This document shows positions 17,076 to 25,298 of a stretch of 64,000 bases of DNA, piece by piece. Position numbers and translations under genes: made by a program. Source of the DNA: UBA8389 sp942493385. Lineage in GTDB: Bacteria; Bacteroidota; Bacteroidia; Bacteroidales; UBA1402. Every line of letters starts with the position of its first letter. Positions within the stretch are counted from its first letter, which is position 1. The notes beneath the pieces are model-generated. The model was not told the DNA's origin. It ran no database searches and was given only the letters and a program-made list of their open reading frames with translations. Location of the stretch: contig OW818699.1 in NCBI GenBank assembly GCA_942493385.1, forward strand, positions 1,116,001-1,180,000, in the 5' to 3' direction.

Positions 17076-19646
17076 ATGAAAAAACTCGTCAAACGGCTGA
17101 ATACACTTTTATTGACCGTTATGTCGGTGCAAGCAGCAGCCGGGCAAACCGACTTCAAACTCAACGACAAAGGCGTATTCAAAAAGCATGGCGTTGACTT
17201 GATGATCTACAACGATTCGTACAATTCGGGTGGATTTTTTGACGAGAAAGTGAATGGTATTCAGATGATTCAGCACAATGTCCGGACAGTGACAGGCGGT
17301 GCCGTTCGGCTGAACCCGACACCTGAACAGTGGGATTTGACGCCAACGGTCAAAGAACGCATCGTCGATGTTAAGAACAACACCGTCACGATGACCCTGT
17401 ATTACAAAGAGTTCGATTTTACCAGCACGTTGAAGGTGGAATCGAAAGTGAACAGTTGCTTGATTACCGTCCTATTGGATCAGCCCGTTCCCAAAGCCTT
17501 GGAAGGCAAGGCTGGTATGAACATCGAGTTCCTGCCTGCTACTTATTTCCAAAAAATGTATCTGATGGACGGCCAAACGGGCATTTTCCCTCGCTTTGCC
17601 GGCGGGCCGATGATCAAAGAACCCTTCAACCAAAAGGTTCCCCAGTTCGGCAATTTGCTCACCAATGAGAAACTGAGCGATTCGTACGCCAAAACCGTAC
17701 CGATGGCAAGCGGCCAGAAACTGGTGCTTTCGCCTGAGGATCCTTCCTCCATGGTGACGCTTCGTTCCTTGACGGGTGAAATTGGTCTTCTAGATGGCCG
17801 AAACCTGGCTGCCAACGGCTGGTTTGTCATTCAGGAAATGCTGCCGGTTGGTAAGACCGGCACGGTAGTCCAATGGCTGCTGACCCCCAACAGCATGCCC
17901 GAGTGGGTGAAAGAACCGGTTGTATCCCATTCGCAAGTGGGCTACCATCCCGATATGGAGAAAATTGCCGTGATTGAACTGGATGCCAACGACAAACCCT
18001 TGGCAACGGCCTCCTTGCTCCGCATCGATGAAAACGGAGTACAAACCAAGGTCCTGAATGCCAAACTGAGCAGTTGGGGCAAGTACATGCGGTACAATTA
18101 CCTCCGCTTCGACTTCTCCAGCATCAAAGAACCTGGCATCTACAAAATCAACTACGGAAAAGTGACGACCGATCCGTTTCCCATTGCCAGAAATGTGTAC
18201 CAAAAAACCTGGCACCCAACGCTCGACACCTGGTTTCCAGTTCAGATGGACCATATGTTCGTTAAGGAAGCCTACCGCATCTGGCACGGCAACCCGCATC
18301 AGGACGATGCCCTGCAAGCGCCTACCGACACGCTTATCCACGACGGCTATCGAATGGGTAGTTCCACCGACACCAAGTACAAACCGCTGGAACACATTCC
18401 TGGATTGAACATCGGTGGTTGGTTCGACGCGGGCGACTTCGACATACAGACTGGTTCGCACATCAGTACCGTGGGTTATCTGGCCGGTATTTGGGAAGAC
18501 CTCAAACTGAATCGCGACCAGACTTTGGTGGACAAGGATCGCAAGTACGTATCCATTCACCAACCGGACGGGATTCCTGACCTTTTGCAGCAAATTGAAC
18601 ATGGTACGCTGGCTTTGATTGCCCAACACCGTGCAATCGGACATGCCATACGAGGCATTGTTCAATCGAGGTTGTTTCAATACAATACCATTGGTGACGC
18701 TGGTTGTTTGACCGACGGTCACGTCTACAACCCAAATTTAAAATTGCTTGAAACGGACGGTTTCACTACTGGCGTCATGGACGATCGCTGGGCGTTCACC
18801 AATTACAATCCCGGCAGTAATTTGCAGTCTGCCGCCCCATTGGCTGCCGCCGCCCGAGCCTTGAAAGGATACAACGACCCATTGGCCGAGGAATGCATTC
18901 AGACGGCACTTAAAATTTGGGATCGCGAAGTAGTCAACAAGGTGGCTCAACAGGCACCCGTCGCAAATAGCGGTCGGAGAGGTGGGTCGAACGCTTCCTC
19001 GGAGGCTGGTGTCGCCATTGAACTCTATCTTTCCACCGGAGATAAGAAATTTGCAGAACACTTTGCCAAACTTTGGCCTTCCGTTAAAACTGGGCTAACC
19101 AATCCCAGAGGATTTGGCGGTGGCAGCATCAATACCTGGATCAAGGCTTTGCCGTTCATGGACGAAGCGTACCGAAACGATTTGCGCAATTATGCCCTGA
19201 CGCTTAAAACCCAAATGGATACCTTAATCAAGGCGAACCCGTTTGGCGTGCCTATTGGTCGCGGTGGTTTCTACACCGGCGGCAACTATGCCACCATCAC
19301 CTGGGCATTGACAGCGGCCAAGTTGCACAAGGTCTTTCCCGATGTCATCGGTACCGAATACGCCGTACGTGGTCTGAATTTTATTCTGGGTTGCCACCCT
19401 GCTTCAAGCCTCTCATTTGTTCCTGGAGTCGGGGTTTCGTCCAAGAAAGTGACTTACGGCAACAATAGAGCCGATTTTACCGCCATTCCGGGTGGAGTCG
19501 TTCCCAGTTTGTACCTCATCAACCCCGATTTCTACGAAAACAAGGACGACTGGCCTTACATTTGGTATGAAAACGAAGTCGTGGTGGATTGCTGCGCGGC
19601 ATACATCTACTTAGCTGCGCTGGTCGAAGATTCACTACCAAAGTGA
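17076..19646 (+). CDS. GH9 glycosidase with long uncharacterised N-terminal beta-domain
   Basis: The start is taken at the ATG at 17076, giving 856 residues with a signal peptide ending AAAGQ. Residues about 25-290 form a beta-rich domain I do not recognise. An Ig-like CelD_N-type domain follows (about 290-375, opening SHSQVGYHPDMEKIAVIEL). The GH9 (alpha/alpha)6 barrel covers about 390-850. The GGWFDAGDFD motif supplies Asp451 and Asp454 (base pair), and Glu834 in WYENEVVVD is the expected acid. GH9 enzymes hydrolyse beta-1,4-glucans; some Bacteroidetes members are exo-glucosidases or act on mixed-linkage or xyloglucan backbones. Its presence in a xylan locus suggests beta-glucan handling too (inference). 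Its stop lies one base from the stop of the convergent CotH gene. Confidence 0.9.
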   Translation: MKKLVKRLNTLLLTVMSVQAAAGQTDFKLNDKGVFKKHGVDLMIYNDSYNSGGFFDEKVNGIQMIQHNVRTVTGGAVRLNPTPEQWDLTPTVKERIVDVKNNTVTMTLYYKEFDFTSTLKVESKVNSCLITVLLDQPVPKALEGKAGMNIEFLPATYFQKMYLMDGQTGIFPRFAGGPMIKEPFNQKVPQFGNLLTNEKLSDSYAKTVPMASGQKLVLSPEDPSSMVTLRSLTGEIGLLDGRNLAANGWFVIQEMLPVGKTGTVVQWLLTPNSMPEWVKEPVVSHSQVGYHPDMEKIAVIELDANDKPLATASLLRIDENGVQTKVLNAKLSSWGKYMRYNYLRFDFSSIKEPGIYKINYGKVTTDPFPIARNVYQKTWHPTLDTWFPVQMDHMFVKEAYRIWHGNPHQDDALQAPTDTLIHDGYRMGSSTDTKYKPLEHIPGLNIGGWFDAGDFDIQTGSHISTVGYLAGIWEDLKLNRDQTLVDKDRKYVSIHQPDGIPDLLQQIEHGTLALIAQHRAIGHAIRGIVQSRLFQYNTIGDAGCLTDGHVYNPNLKLLETDGFTTGVMDDRWAFTNYNPGSNLQSAAPLAAAARALKGYNDPLAEECIQTALKIWDREVVNKVAQQAPVANSGRRGGSNASSEAGVAIELYLSTGDKKFAEHFAKLWPSVKTGLTNPRGFGGGSINTWIKALPFMDEAYRNDLRNYALTLKTQMDTLIKANPFGVPIGRGGFYTGGNYATITWALTAAKLHKVFPDVIGTEYAVRGLNFILGCHPASSLSFVPGVGVSSKKVTYGNNRADFTAIPGGVVPSLYLINPDFYENKDDWPYIWYENEVVVDCCAAYIYLAALVEDSLPK

Positions 19647-19647
19647 A

Positions 19648-22395
19648 CTACATCTTGACCAACCGTAGGACGTTGCTTTGATGTCCTGTGCCGGTTGACA
19701 GATCAATCTTGCAGATGTAGATTCCCGGTTTCAGCCTGGAGCCGTCGAAGTAGGTTTCATGGTCGCCAGCATCCAACTTCTCATTCAAGACGGTCGCGAT
19801 GGTTCTGCCTGAAAGGTCGACTATCGTCATGTTGACCAAGCCTTCATAAGGCAAGGTGTATCGAAACGTAGTCGATTCCACAAAGGGATTGGGTGCGTTG
19901 GCCAGCTGTATTTGTTGGTAGTAGCCAACTGGTTGGTCCAAACCGACCGAAGTCCACAGCACCAGATTTTGGTCGACTAGCGCACTCCAAACACCGGTGT
20001 TCACTGCTCTGGCCTTGATACGCATGGATTCGTCGGGCAAGAGGTTAGTCCCGTACAGTTTTGCCGAGGTGTTCAACGTGCCGATACCGTTGGCCGCCCA
20101 CTTGACCGGATCGGTTTGATCGGTCGTATAATAAATTTTACCTGCAGCTGCAGTCATGGTCAATTTATCACCCTGCTGAAAGGTGTCTTTTTTGATTGCT
20201 TGACCGTTGATGAACAGATTGGGTGCGGAAATTGCGGGGAACAGCCCTACATTTTTCATATAGGTCACAAAGTTGTTGGTGCGCTGTGGAAAATAGGTTT
20301 CCAACATCCATTTTTTCTGTGCGTCGAATTGGACGTCTTTCTGATAGAGCAAACCTTTTGCGGTATATGGATGAACATCCCTGCGATAGTCGCCCCAGCG
20401 TGCGGATTCGGCATACAAGGAGTTTTCAATCGGCGTGATGAGTTGCGTGAACGTTTCAGCCGCTATCGTCGGTGTCAAAACTCCATTGTTGAAGCAATGC
20501 TTTTGCATGCGATCCCCCCAAAGCCTACTGAATGCCGGTACTTTCCGTAGACTTTGAAACAAGTCGCTGGGCCCATTCTTATTGTATTTGCTGATCAGGT
20601 TGGACGTGGTGGAAAGCAGGTACGATTCCGTGTCCCAGCAGAAAAACTGAAACCCTTTGCCAGGATTCACCCGATTTCTGGCCGCATACCAATTGTGATG
20701 GTCCCAGTCGTCGTTTCCACCATAAAAATTCAAAATCATGTAATCGATTAAGTTCTCGACATCAAGGAGCGGTTCATAAGCCGGGTTTGGTGTACCGTCT
20801 GGATCCAGCCCTTGGATGCGTTGATACACCGAGTCGGTGGCTGCAGTCGCCATCGTGCACAGATTTTTCCAAACGGTGTTCAGTTCTTCCATGCGAACGA
20901 TGTCCCATTCTGTCTTGTCACCCCCAAAGTAGTTTTCGCAGAAGTCGTCGTCAATTTTCTCTGTCGGGTTGTATAAACCCCAGTACATGCCATTGATGAA
21001 CAAATGCGCGTGTTGAGTATTGCCACTTCGGCTACCCATCTTGGTTTGTGTCCGCTTAGCCCATTCGTCTCGGGCGTATACGGCTTTGATGCGGTTGTTA
21101 TTGTCCCAATGCACCCACGAAAATCCAAAACCGGACCTTAGGTAAAACGCATTTATTTTCTGTGCTTCCGTTTCTCCAAACAAAGGATACATCAGTTTGG
21201 TCGGGCCGTATTTCGATTTGAAGGCTACTTTAAAGGAATGTTTGGGCGATTTTTCTGGCAACCTGCTTGCGCTACCATGTATTTCGATACCGCATTCCGA
21301 CTGCAGCGAGACGTTATTGTTAAAATCAAAGTATTCGAACGAAGCCGGTCTTTCCCATCCATTACCTATGGAAGATCCGGTGTAGATGTAAAGACCGCCC
21401 GTTTTTGAATCGTTGGTTTTGTTGAAAAGGTTGTTTTTGTCGGTGACGATCGAAACGATGGGCAGGTCCTTGAATGCCTGTCTGATCTTGTCAGCATTAC
21501 CTTGGATGGAAATGATCTCAGGATCCATTTCGTAATCAGCGATGGCGGTATCGGCAATGCCATCGTACTTGCCCCATGTTGTCGGATATCCGGCCGGAGT
21601 GTTCGATTGTGTCAAAATTTCTTCCATGAACAGGTATGTGCCGGTGTTGATGATGCTTCCGAAAATGCCTGACGTGTCTGTAGGTACAGCCGTGGCAACG
21701 GCACGGACGATGCTGGTATGCCCAATGCTCAAAGGTTTGGAATACACCGTTCCGTTATAAGCGGAAGGTACACTTCCGTCCAACGTGTAGATGATCCGCG
21801 CGTTCGGCAATGCACAAGTCATCCCAAGTTGGAACGATTGCTCCTGAAAACCGTGCTTTTTGCTGAAAACGGGCTTTGGAAAGCTGGCAATCTTTCCTTC
21901 ACTATTAGATTTTCCTGGCGTGGGTATTGAATACATCACCCAATCTCCATTGACATAACCCAAGGAATAATCGTTCAGCAAGGCTTGATACGGGTTGCAT
22001 TCCATGACGACGACCCCACTCGGATTGTATAAGCCTAAGTAACCCTCGTCACCGGAGAGTTTGAAATTCGTATGCAAAGGTTGGCCGACAATCTTTCTGT
22101 CTTTATCAGACGTGAAAACCAGCAAATACGCACCAGCATTCAATTGGACGGCAGGAAAAATCCATTTCTTAGGTTCGTTGGCCTTGTCAGTGAGCGACCA
22201 TCCTTCTAGGTTCATCGGCAAGCTACTGCTGTTGTACAATTCAATCCAATCGGAGTAGGTGGTGTCTTCGTCAGCTATGGTCGTATTATTGAGCGTCTGA
22301 AATTCATTGATGATCAACGATTGTGCTTTGACTGTATGGCAGAGGAGAAAAATGGTTGAACCCAGTAATAAGGCGACTTTTTGTAGGTGTTTCAT
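19648..22395 (-). CDS. Secreted CotH-kinase-like protein with lamin-tail and T9SS domains
   Basis: The start is taken at 22395, where MKHLQKVALLLGSTIF begins a good signal peptide ending TVKAQ; this gives 915 residues. Order: lamin-tail domain (about 26-140, LIINEFQTLNN and YSDWIELYN), chitobiase C-terminal-like Ig domain (about 180-250, ARIIYTLDGSVPSAYNGTVY), CotH kinase-like domain (about 300-650, HGSASRLPEKSPKHSFKVAF and the HLFINGMYWGLYNPTEKI segment), a second chitobiase-like domain (about 740-810) and a T9SS type A sorting domain (about 830-915, ANAPNPFVESTTFRYTLPY). CotH domains are atypical kinases. Similar proteins occur beside polysaccharide loci, but their job there is not established. 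It is transcribed against the enzyme operon and divergently from the SGNH esterase gene. Confidence 0.85.
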   Translation of the reverse strand: MKHLQKVALLLGSTIFLLCHTVKAQSLIINEFQTLNNTTIADEDTTYSDWIELYNSSSLPMNLEGWSLTDKANEPKKWIFPAVQLNAGAYLLVFTSDKDRKIVGQPLHTNFKLSGDEGYLGLYNPSGVVVMECNPYQALLNDYSLGYVNGDWVMYSIPTPGKSNSEGKIASFPKPVFSKKHGFQEQSFQLGMTCALPNARIIYTLDGSVPSAYNGTVYSKPLSIGHTSIVRAVATAVPTDTSGIFGSIINTGTYLFMEEILTQSNTPAGYPTTWGKYDGIADTAIADYEMDPEIISIQGNADKIRQAFKDLPIVSIVTDKNNLFNKTNDSKTGGLYIYTGSSIGNGWERPASFEYFDFNNNVSLQSECGIEIHGSASRLPEKSPKHSFKVAFKSKYGPTKLMYPLFGETEAQKINAFYLRSGFGFSWVHWDNNNRIKAVYARDEWAKRTQTKMGSRSGNTQHAHLFINGMYWGLYNPTEKIDDDFCENYFGGDKTEWDIVRMEELNTVWKNLCTMATAATDSVYQRIQGLDPDGTPNPAYEPLLDVENLIDYMILNFYGGNDDWDHHNWYAARNRVNPGKGFQFFCWDTESYLLSTTSNLISKYNKNGPSDLFQSLRKVPAFSRLWGDRMQKHCFNNGVLTPTIAAETFTQLITPIENSLYAESARWGDYRRDVHPYTAKGLLYQKDVQFDAQKKWMLETYFPQRTNNFVTYMKNVGLFPAISAPNLFINGQAIKKDTFQQGDKLTMTAAAGKIYYTTDQTDPVKWAANGIGTLNTSAKLYGTNLLPDESMRIKARAVNTGVWSALVDQNLVLWTSVGLDQPVGYYQQIQLANAPNPFVESTTFRYTLPYEGLVNMTIVDLSGRTIATVLNEKLDAGDHETYFDGSRLKPGIYICKIDLSTGTGHQSNVLRLVKM

Positions 22396-22448
22396 GGTGG
22401 TCTTTAGTAACGTCCTGCAGGGTAAAGATTCAACATGCACGACCGATA

Positions 22449-22456
22449 CAAAATTA
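22449..22456 (-). promoter_or_regulatory. Putative -7 promoter element of the CotH gene
   Basis: Read on the minus strand this is TAATTTTG, matching the Bacteroidetes -7 consensus TAnnTTTG. It lies 53 bp upstream of the CotH start codon. A clear -33 TTTG at the normal spacing was not found, so the call rests on the -7 box alone. Confidence 0.45.
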
Positions 22457-22625
22457 CAACTAACCTAGTAAGAAATGTTGAATTACGAATTGAATGGTTT
22501 CAGTTTTGATACATTTACGCCATCCATCGGCAGAATTCATCCAAAAAGAGCATTCCAAACAATGCGATGTATCAAATAAGCTAGTCTTTGTTTTATGTTT
22601 TATCAAGGGGTAAGCAGGAAGGCGT

Positions 22626-22633
22626 TATTTTTG
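22626..22633 (+). promoter_or_regulatory. Putative -7 promoter element of the SGNH-GH43-GH3 operon
   Basis: TATTTTTG matches TAnnTTTG and ends 27 bp before the SGNH start at 22661, a typical short leader distance. No -33 TTTG sits at the expected 18-21 bp upstream; the nearest is at 22587-22590. The element would drive the second run of the locus separately from the first. Confidence 0.4.
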
Positions 22634-22660
22634 TAAATAATACCATACACCTATTACAAG

Positions 22661-23893
22661 ATGATTCGAATATCAAAGAAATCTTTTTGCACTTTTTTGC
22701 TGATGTGCTTATTCATCGGCATCACCAATGTATCTGCAACTTTCGCAGCCAAGGCGCCCGATCAAGTTTGGACTGGCAGTTGGGCCACCGCTCCTCAATT
22801 GGTGGAACCCAACAACATGCCGCCTGCACCAGGTCTGACTAACAATACTTTCAGGCAAGTCCTCCGCGTATCATTGGGAGGCAAAACCATTCGGTTGAGG
22901 TTTACCAACCTGTTCAGCAACAGTCCTCTGACATTGAAGTCGGTCGGAATTGCCGTTTCCAAGGGCGGAAGTGAAATTGATGCGAAAACCAGCAAACTGT
23001 TGCGTTTTGATGGAAAAAAGGTAGTGACCCTTGCTCCGAACACCGAATTGACCTCGGATGCGCTCAAATTCAACCTGGAGTCGGGCTCCCGTCTGGCCAT
23101 CACCATCTGTTACGGGGAAGTTCCCGCCAAGCTTTCCGGACATCCCGGTTCGCGTACCACTTCTTTTTTGGTGATCGGAAACAAGTCCCCTTTGGCCGAT
23201 TTCAGCAAAGCCATCACTACCGACCATTGGTACACCATCAATAGCCTGGAAGTCTTGGCTCCCAAAACAGCAGGTACCATTGCCGTTCTTGGCAATTCCA
23301 TCGCAGACGGACGTGGTTCGGGCGTAAACAAGCAGAACCGCTGGCCGGATTTGTTCTCCGACCGACTCCTTAAGAATCCGGCAACCAGCCAACGCGCCGT
23401 ACTCAATCTTGGCATCGGAGGCAACTGCGTATTGCGCGGCGGTTTGGGCCAGACAGCGATGAAACGTTTTGACCGTGACATACTTTCGCAAAGCAATGTC
23501 AAGTGGCTCATCGTTTCCATCGGCGTCAACGATATTGGAGGTTGTCGAAGCAGTGAAGCCGCCACCAAAGTGGCTCAAGACCTCATTGATGCCTACGTGC
23601 AACTCATTGCCAAGGCGCATTCCCAAGGAATTAAGGTGTATGGAGCACCGATACTTCCCATAGGAAGATCTTTTTATGATGCCGTATACCGTCAGCCTGC
23701 TTGGGCCACCGTCAACAACTGGATCCGTACCAGCGGTCAGTTCGACGCCGTCATCGATTTTGAACCAGCCATGCGTAATCCGGAAATTCCCAATTCGCTG
23801 TTGCCGGATGTGCACGACGGAGACTGGCTCCATCCCAACCAGCTCGGCTATCAAAAAATGGCTGAATCCATCGATTTGAAACTATTTGAATAA
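22661..23893 (+). CDS. Secreted SGNH/GDSL-family esterase-like protein
   Basis: The 410-residue protein has a signal peptide (hydrophobic core about 10-30, ending TFAA). An N-terminal beta-sandwich (about 35-200; GSWATAPQLVEPNNMPP, then FRQVLRVSLGGKTIRLRFTN) is typical of a two-domain SGNH subgroup. The SGNH hydrolase fold follows: block I is LGNSIADG with Ser213 as nucleophile, block II has GIGGN, block III has GVNDIG, and block V has DWLHPN with Asp388 and His391. The usual GDS motif reads GNS here, with Asn212 replacing Asp. Members of this fold in xylan loci often remove acetyl or other esters from xylan, so that is the probable role, not proven. The next gene starts 11 bp downstream, so these are co-transcribed. 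Confidence 0.85.
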   Translation: MIRISKKSFCTFLLMCLFIGITNVSATFAAKAPDQVWTGSWATAPQLVEPNNMPPAPGLTNNTFRQVLRVSLGGKTIRLRFTNLFSNSPLTLKSVGIAVSKGGSEIDAKTSKLLRFDGKKVVTLAPNTELTSDALKFNLESGSRLAITICYGEVPAKLSGHPGSRTTSFLVIGNKSPLADFSKAITTDHWYTINSLEVLAPKTAGTIAVLGNSIADGRGSGVNKQNRWPDLFSDRLLKNPATSQRAVLNLGIGGNCVLRGGLGQTAMKRFDRDILSQSNVKWLIVSIGVNDIGGCRSSEAATKVAQDLIDAYVQLIAKAHSQGIKVYGAPILPIGRSFYDAVYRQPAWATVNNWIRTSGQFDAVIDFEPAMRNPEIPNSLLPDVHDGDWLHPNQLGYQKMAESIDLKLFE

Positions 23894-23903
23894 ATCCATA
23901 CAC

Positions 23904-25286
23904 ATGATGAAATCCTTTGCCTTAGGTGTCGCTCTGACGGCATCCACTCTTTTGAGTGTTGCTGTTGCCGAAAATCCCGTAGTCCAGACCCATTACTCTC
24001 CCGATCCCGCACCGATGGTCTACAACGGCACCGTCTACATGTATACTGGCGACGACATTCCAGGTACCAGTTTCTTTTACATGACCAAATGGCGGGTGGC
24101 ATCCTCCACCGATATGGTGAACTGGACCGACCACGGCGTACCCTTGGCGCTGGAATCGTTCTCATGGGCCCGCGACCGCGCCTGGGCATCGCAATGCATC
24201 GAACGCAACGGCAAATTTTTCTGGTACATCTGCGCACAAACCGATGGCAACACCATGGGCATCGGCGTGGCCGTTTCCAATACCCCGACCGGACCGTTCG
24301 TGGACGCCATCGGCAAACCCCTCATCGAAGGTAATTGGGCCAACATCGATCCAACCGTGTTCATAGACAAGGACGGCCAGGCCTATCTATATTGGGGAAA
24401 TCCCAGCTGCAACTTCGTCAAGCTCAACAAAGACATGATTTCCTACTCGGGCGAAATCGTGACGATACCTCAAACTGTAGAAAGCTTCGGTGGCGCCAAA
24501 GGGCCAAATCGCGACCCCAATGTCAAAAACGTGGACAGCTATGTGGAAGGCCCATGGGCTTACGAGCGCAACGGAAAATACTACCTCATGTATGCTGCCG
24601 GAGGAATTCCTGAACACATTTCTTACTCCATGAGCGACAAAGCTACCGGTCCATGGAAATACGTCGGAAAGATCATGCCTAATCAAGAAACGAACAGTTT
24701 CACCAACCATGCCGGAATGGTCGATTACAAAGGCAAATCGTACTTCTTCTACCACACCGGCAAACTCCCGGGAGGAGGTGGTTACGGTCGTTCAGCAGCT
24801 GTAGAAGAGTTTACTTATAATGCAGACGGCACCATTCCGACCATCCTGATGACCCAGGAGGGCGTGAAGCCTGTCGGCACTTTAAACCCTTTCAAACGCG
24901 TGGAGGCTGAAACCATGGCATGGTCCAAAGGACTGAAAACCAGTCAGAATGACAAAGTTGGTGTTTTTGTGACGGAAGCACGAATCGGAAGTTTCATGAA
25001 GGTGCGCAGTGTCGATTTCGGTAAGAAAGCACCCCAAACATTTTCAGCATCAGTGGCCACCGGTTTGTCAGCATCCATCCTTGAAGTACGCCTCGACAGC
25101 ATCAAAGGGCAGCTTGCCACCACCTTGAAAGTGGGACGCACTGGTGGTTGGGATACCTGGACTACCTTGCAGTCGCCTGTTAAAGAACAAATTACCGGAG
25201 TTCATGACCTGTATTTTGTCTTTAAGGGCGAAAATGTCACCGCTGGTCGTGAATTGTTCAATTTCGATTACTGGATGTTCCAATAA
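23904..25286 (+). CDS. GH43 glycosidase with C-terminal CBM6 (subfamily 10-like)
   Basis: The start is taken at 23904 (a second ATG follows at once), giving 460 residues with a signal peptide ending SVAVA. The GH43 propeller (about 25-325) shows Asp34 in YSPDPAPM (base), Asp149 in NIDPTVFIDKDG and Glu215 in VEGPWAY (acid). Residues about 330-460 form a CBM6-like domain (FKRVEAETMAWSKGL at its start, FNFDYWMFQ at its end). This architecture matches GH43 subfamily 10-type enzymes, which include arabinofuranosidases and xylosidases acting on arabinoxylan. It is compact, lies 11 bp after the SGNH gene and 13 bp before the GH3 gene. No T9SS domain is present, so its final location may be periplasmic. 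Confidence 0.9.
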   Translation: MMKSFALGVALTASTLLSVAVAENPVVQTHYSPDPAPMVYNGTVYMYTGDDIPGTSFFYMTKWRVASSTDMVNWTDHGVPLALESFSWARDRAWASQCIERNGKFFWYICAQTDGNTMGIGVAVSNTPTGPFVDAIGKPLIEGNWANIDPTVFIDKDGQAYLYWGNPSCNFVKLNKDMISYSGEIVTIPQTVESFGGAKGPNRDPNVKNVDSYVEGPWAYERNGKYYLMYAAGGIPEHISYSMSDKATGPWKYVGKIMPNQETNSFTNHAGMVDYKGKSYFFYHTGKLPGGGGYGRSAAVEEFTYNADGTIPTILMTQEGVKPVGTLNPFKRVEAETMAWSKGLKTSQNDKVGVFVTEARIGSFMKVRSVDFGKKAPQTFSASVATGLSASILEVRLDSIKGQLATTLKVGRTGGWDTWTTLQSPVKEQITGVHDLYFVFKGENVTAGRELFNFDYWMFQ

Positions 25287-25298
25287 TAAACGCATAAA

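Noticed and set aside
17790..18722. Open frame of 310 codons on the minus strand opposite the GH9 gene
   Set aside because: The sense strand is a clear GH9 enzyme with all catalytic motifs; the antisense frame has no family features.
22871..23854. Open frame of 327 codons on the minus strand opposite the SGNH gene
   Set aside because: Shadow of the SGNH coding sequence, without start context or motif.
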